Shown here in pieces: positions 5,736-6,673 of a stretch of 6,673 nucleotides of DNA (the stretch's first letter is position 1; the number at the start of each line of letters is the position of its first letter). The notes below the pieces were generated by a model. The model was not told the DNA's origin and did no database searches. It saw only the letters and a program-made list of their open reading frames with translations. Made by a program: the position numbers and the translations under genes. The stretch is from Flavobacteriaceae bacterium (GTDB taxonomy: Bacteria; Bacteroidota; Bacteroidia; Flavobacteriales; Flavobacteriaceae). The DNA lies in contig JAENXB010000161.1 in NCBI GenBank assembly GCA_016649785.1, positions 1 through 6,673 on the forward strand, in the 5' to 3' direction.

Positions 5736-6673
5736 CTATTTCCCAAAAATCAACTTCGCCTCCCTATAGATCCACTCAAAATTTTCGTGCAATTCTTCTT
5801 TTGTGAACTTGGCTTCTGATGGTAATTCCCGTACAATTTTTGGCAACGAGAACTGCACTTTTTTATCCTTCCCATCGGCATATGTAATAAACTCACCTTC
5901 TTTTAGCCTGAAGAATACATCTGCCCGAATTTTTGAAACTTCTTTTTCCCCGGTGGTTATACGCGTGTCAAAATCCAGGTTTTGGCCCCGGTTTACGCTG
6001 GTGGTTTCCTTCTTTACGATCTCAAAAAAGCGCTCGTAATATTTAGCCGTATCGGGTCATTTACTTTTCCAAAAAACTGATAGGACAGGTTGCTCAATAT
6101 TGCCTTGCTGGCTTTATCGCCGTACATCATATCATTCTGGATCTTGTCCTGCATCATATAAACGGTCGCGATATCATAACTTCTTAGGGTGGCCGGGATC
6201 CGGTGCATATTCAGCAACCGAATGGTTGGCGCTTCTTCCATAAGCAGGAAAGAGGATTTTGCATTTCGCACGCTCATCTGCTTGGTGATGGTATGAATAA
6301 GGGTCGCGATAATAGGGGAGTAGGCGGTTTCATATTTAGGATTGTTAACCACTGAAATTACTGCCGGGTTCTTTGAAGAATTAATGTCGAGCGGCACATC
6401 ATCTGCAGATAAGGCCATAAAAATACTCTGGGTGCTGATCTTTTTAAGCGCGTTGGCCAGCGTGCTTTTTACCCCGGCTGTTTGCCTCTCAGAATCCTTT
6501 CCGCTTATAAAAGCATCGGCCATTGCCCTGGAGGTGGTGTTGGATTTCAGGAAGCTAATCAGGCTGTCGGTATCCAGGTATTGATACACCGCGATAAGGT
6601 GCGGCAGGGTGCAGTAATCCGGATACGAAGTTTTTAATTTCCAGATAAGCCCCCCGATAAGGCCTTCGGCGGC
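5736..6673 (-). pseudogene. traG: TraG/MobC-like conjugative coupling protein (VirD4 family), 3' part, frameshifted
   Basis: C-terminal part of the type IV coupling ATPase that links relaxase-bound DNA to a conjugation channel at the inner membrane. The frame is open at the right window edge, so the N-terminus and Walker A lie outside. Visible residues run from AAEGLIGGLIWKLK through YQYLDTDSLISFL, ISGKDSERQTAGVKSTLANA and VISVVNNPKYETAYSPIIA to a Walker B-like FLLMEEAPTIR (about 6226-6249). Then comes RSYDIATVYMMQDKIQ with the VirD4-like Gln motif, and YGDKASKAILSNLSYQFFGKVNDP. At the C run complementary to GGG 6054-6056 the frame is lost and stops at 6014. One base missing there explains it: the next frame continues DTAKYYERFFEIVKKETT for 105 residues, ending LIFGK at TAG 5736-5738. 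About 312 residues are covered in all. A GTG at 6587-6589 is an internal codon, not the start. The gene converges on the pilus operon and points to an integrative conjugative element. Whether the break is real or a sequencing error cannot be decided here. Confidence 0.85.
6053..6056 (-). other. Single-base frame break in traG
   Basis: On the minus strand the reading passes from frame AAT-GAC-CC to GAT-ACG-GCT. Adding one base to the C run at 6054-6056 restores one continuous reading frame with family-like sequence on both sides (VNDP, then DTAKYYERFF). Without it the protein ends with the unrelated tail IRLNITSAFLRS. Confidence 0.8.

Noticed and set aside
5803..6039. 78-codon plus-strand frame
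   Set aside because: It is antisense to the traG tail, whose minus-strand reading is family-like throughout.
6342..6584. 80-codon plus-strand frame
   Set aside because: It is a shadow of the coupling-protein coding sequence on the other strand.

Overview
The window looks like a piece of an AT-rich Bacteroidota genome, most likely Flavobacteriia. The signs are a promoter of the Bacteroidota type (TTTTG, 19 bp, TAATTTTG), mostly AT-rich leaders without Shine-Dalgarno sequences, and a TraG/MobC-like coupling protein of the kind carried by Bacteroidota conjugative elements. I cannot name the genus from sequence alone.

Layout. Positions 1-400 hold a LytTR DNA-binding protein; its 5' end is at the window edge, so it may be the tail of a larger response regulator. 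Positions 401-1084 are AT-rich and mostly without genes, apart from a probable broken start of a response-regulator receiver domain (460-606) and the promoter of the next operon (993-1024). Positions 1085-5625 are a compact four-gene chaperone-usher pilus operon: a DUF4402-type major pilin, a strong hairpin, a PapD-like periplasmic chaperone, a second DUF4402 subunit and an outer-membrane usher. Positions 5626-5735 are a short junction that includes a well-placed translation start followed by only 11 codons. Positions 5736-6673 (minus strand) are the 3' part of a traG-like conjugation gene, convergent with the operon and with one frame break near 6054-6056.

How it works together. The chaperone would bind the exported subunits in the periplasm and deliver them to the usher, which secretes and assembles them. 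The hairpin after the major pilin gene probably gives more pilin mRNA than chaperone or usher mRNA. The second subunit appears to lack the N-terminal donor strand, so it would fit only at the fibre tip. No two-domain adhesin is present. The LytTR protein is a candidate regulator by position only.

The main points for a second look are the chaperone-usher pathway in a phylum better known for other pili, the unusual start of the usher gene beside a G6 tract, the possible lost fourth operon gene next to the mobile element, and the frame break in traG. Homopolymer errors in the sequence could explain both the usher start and the traG break.
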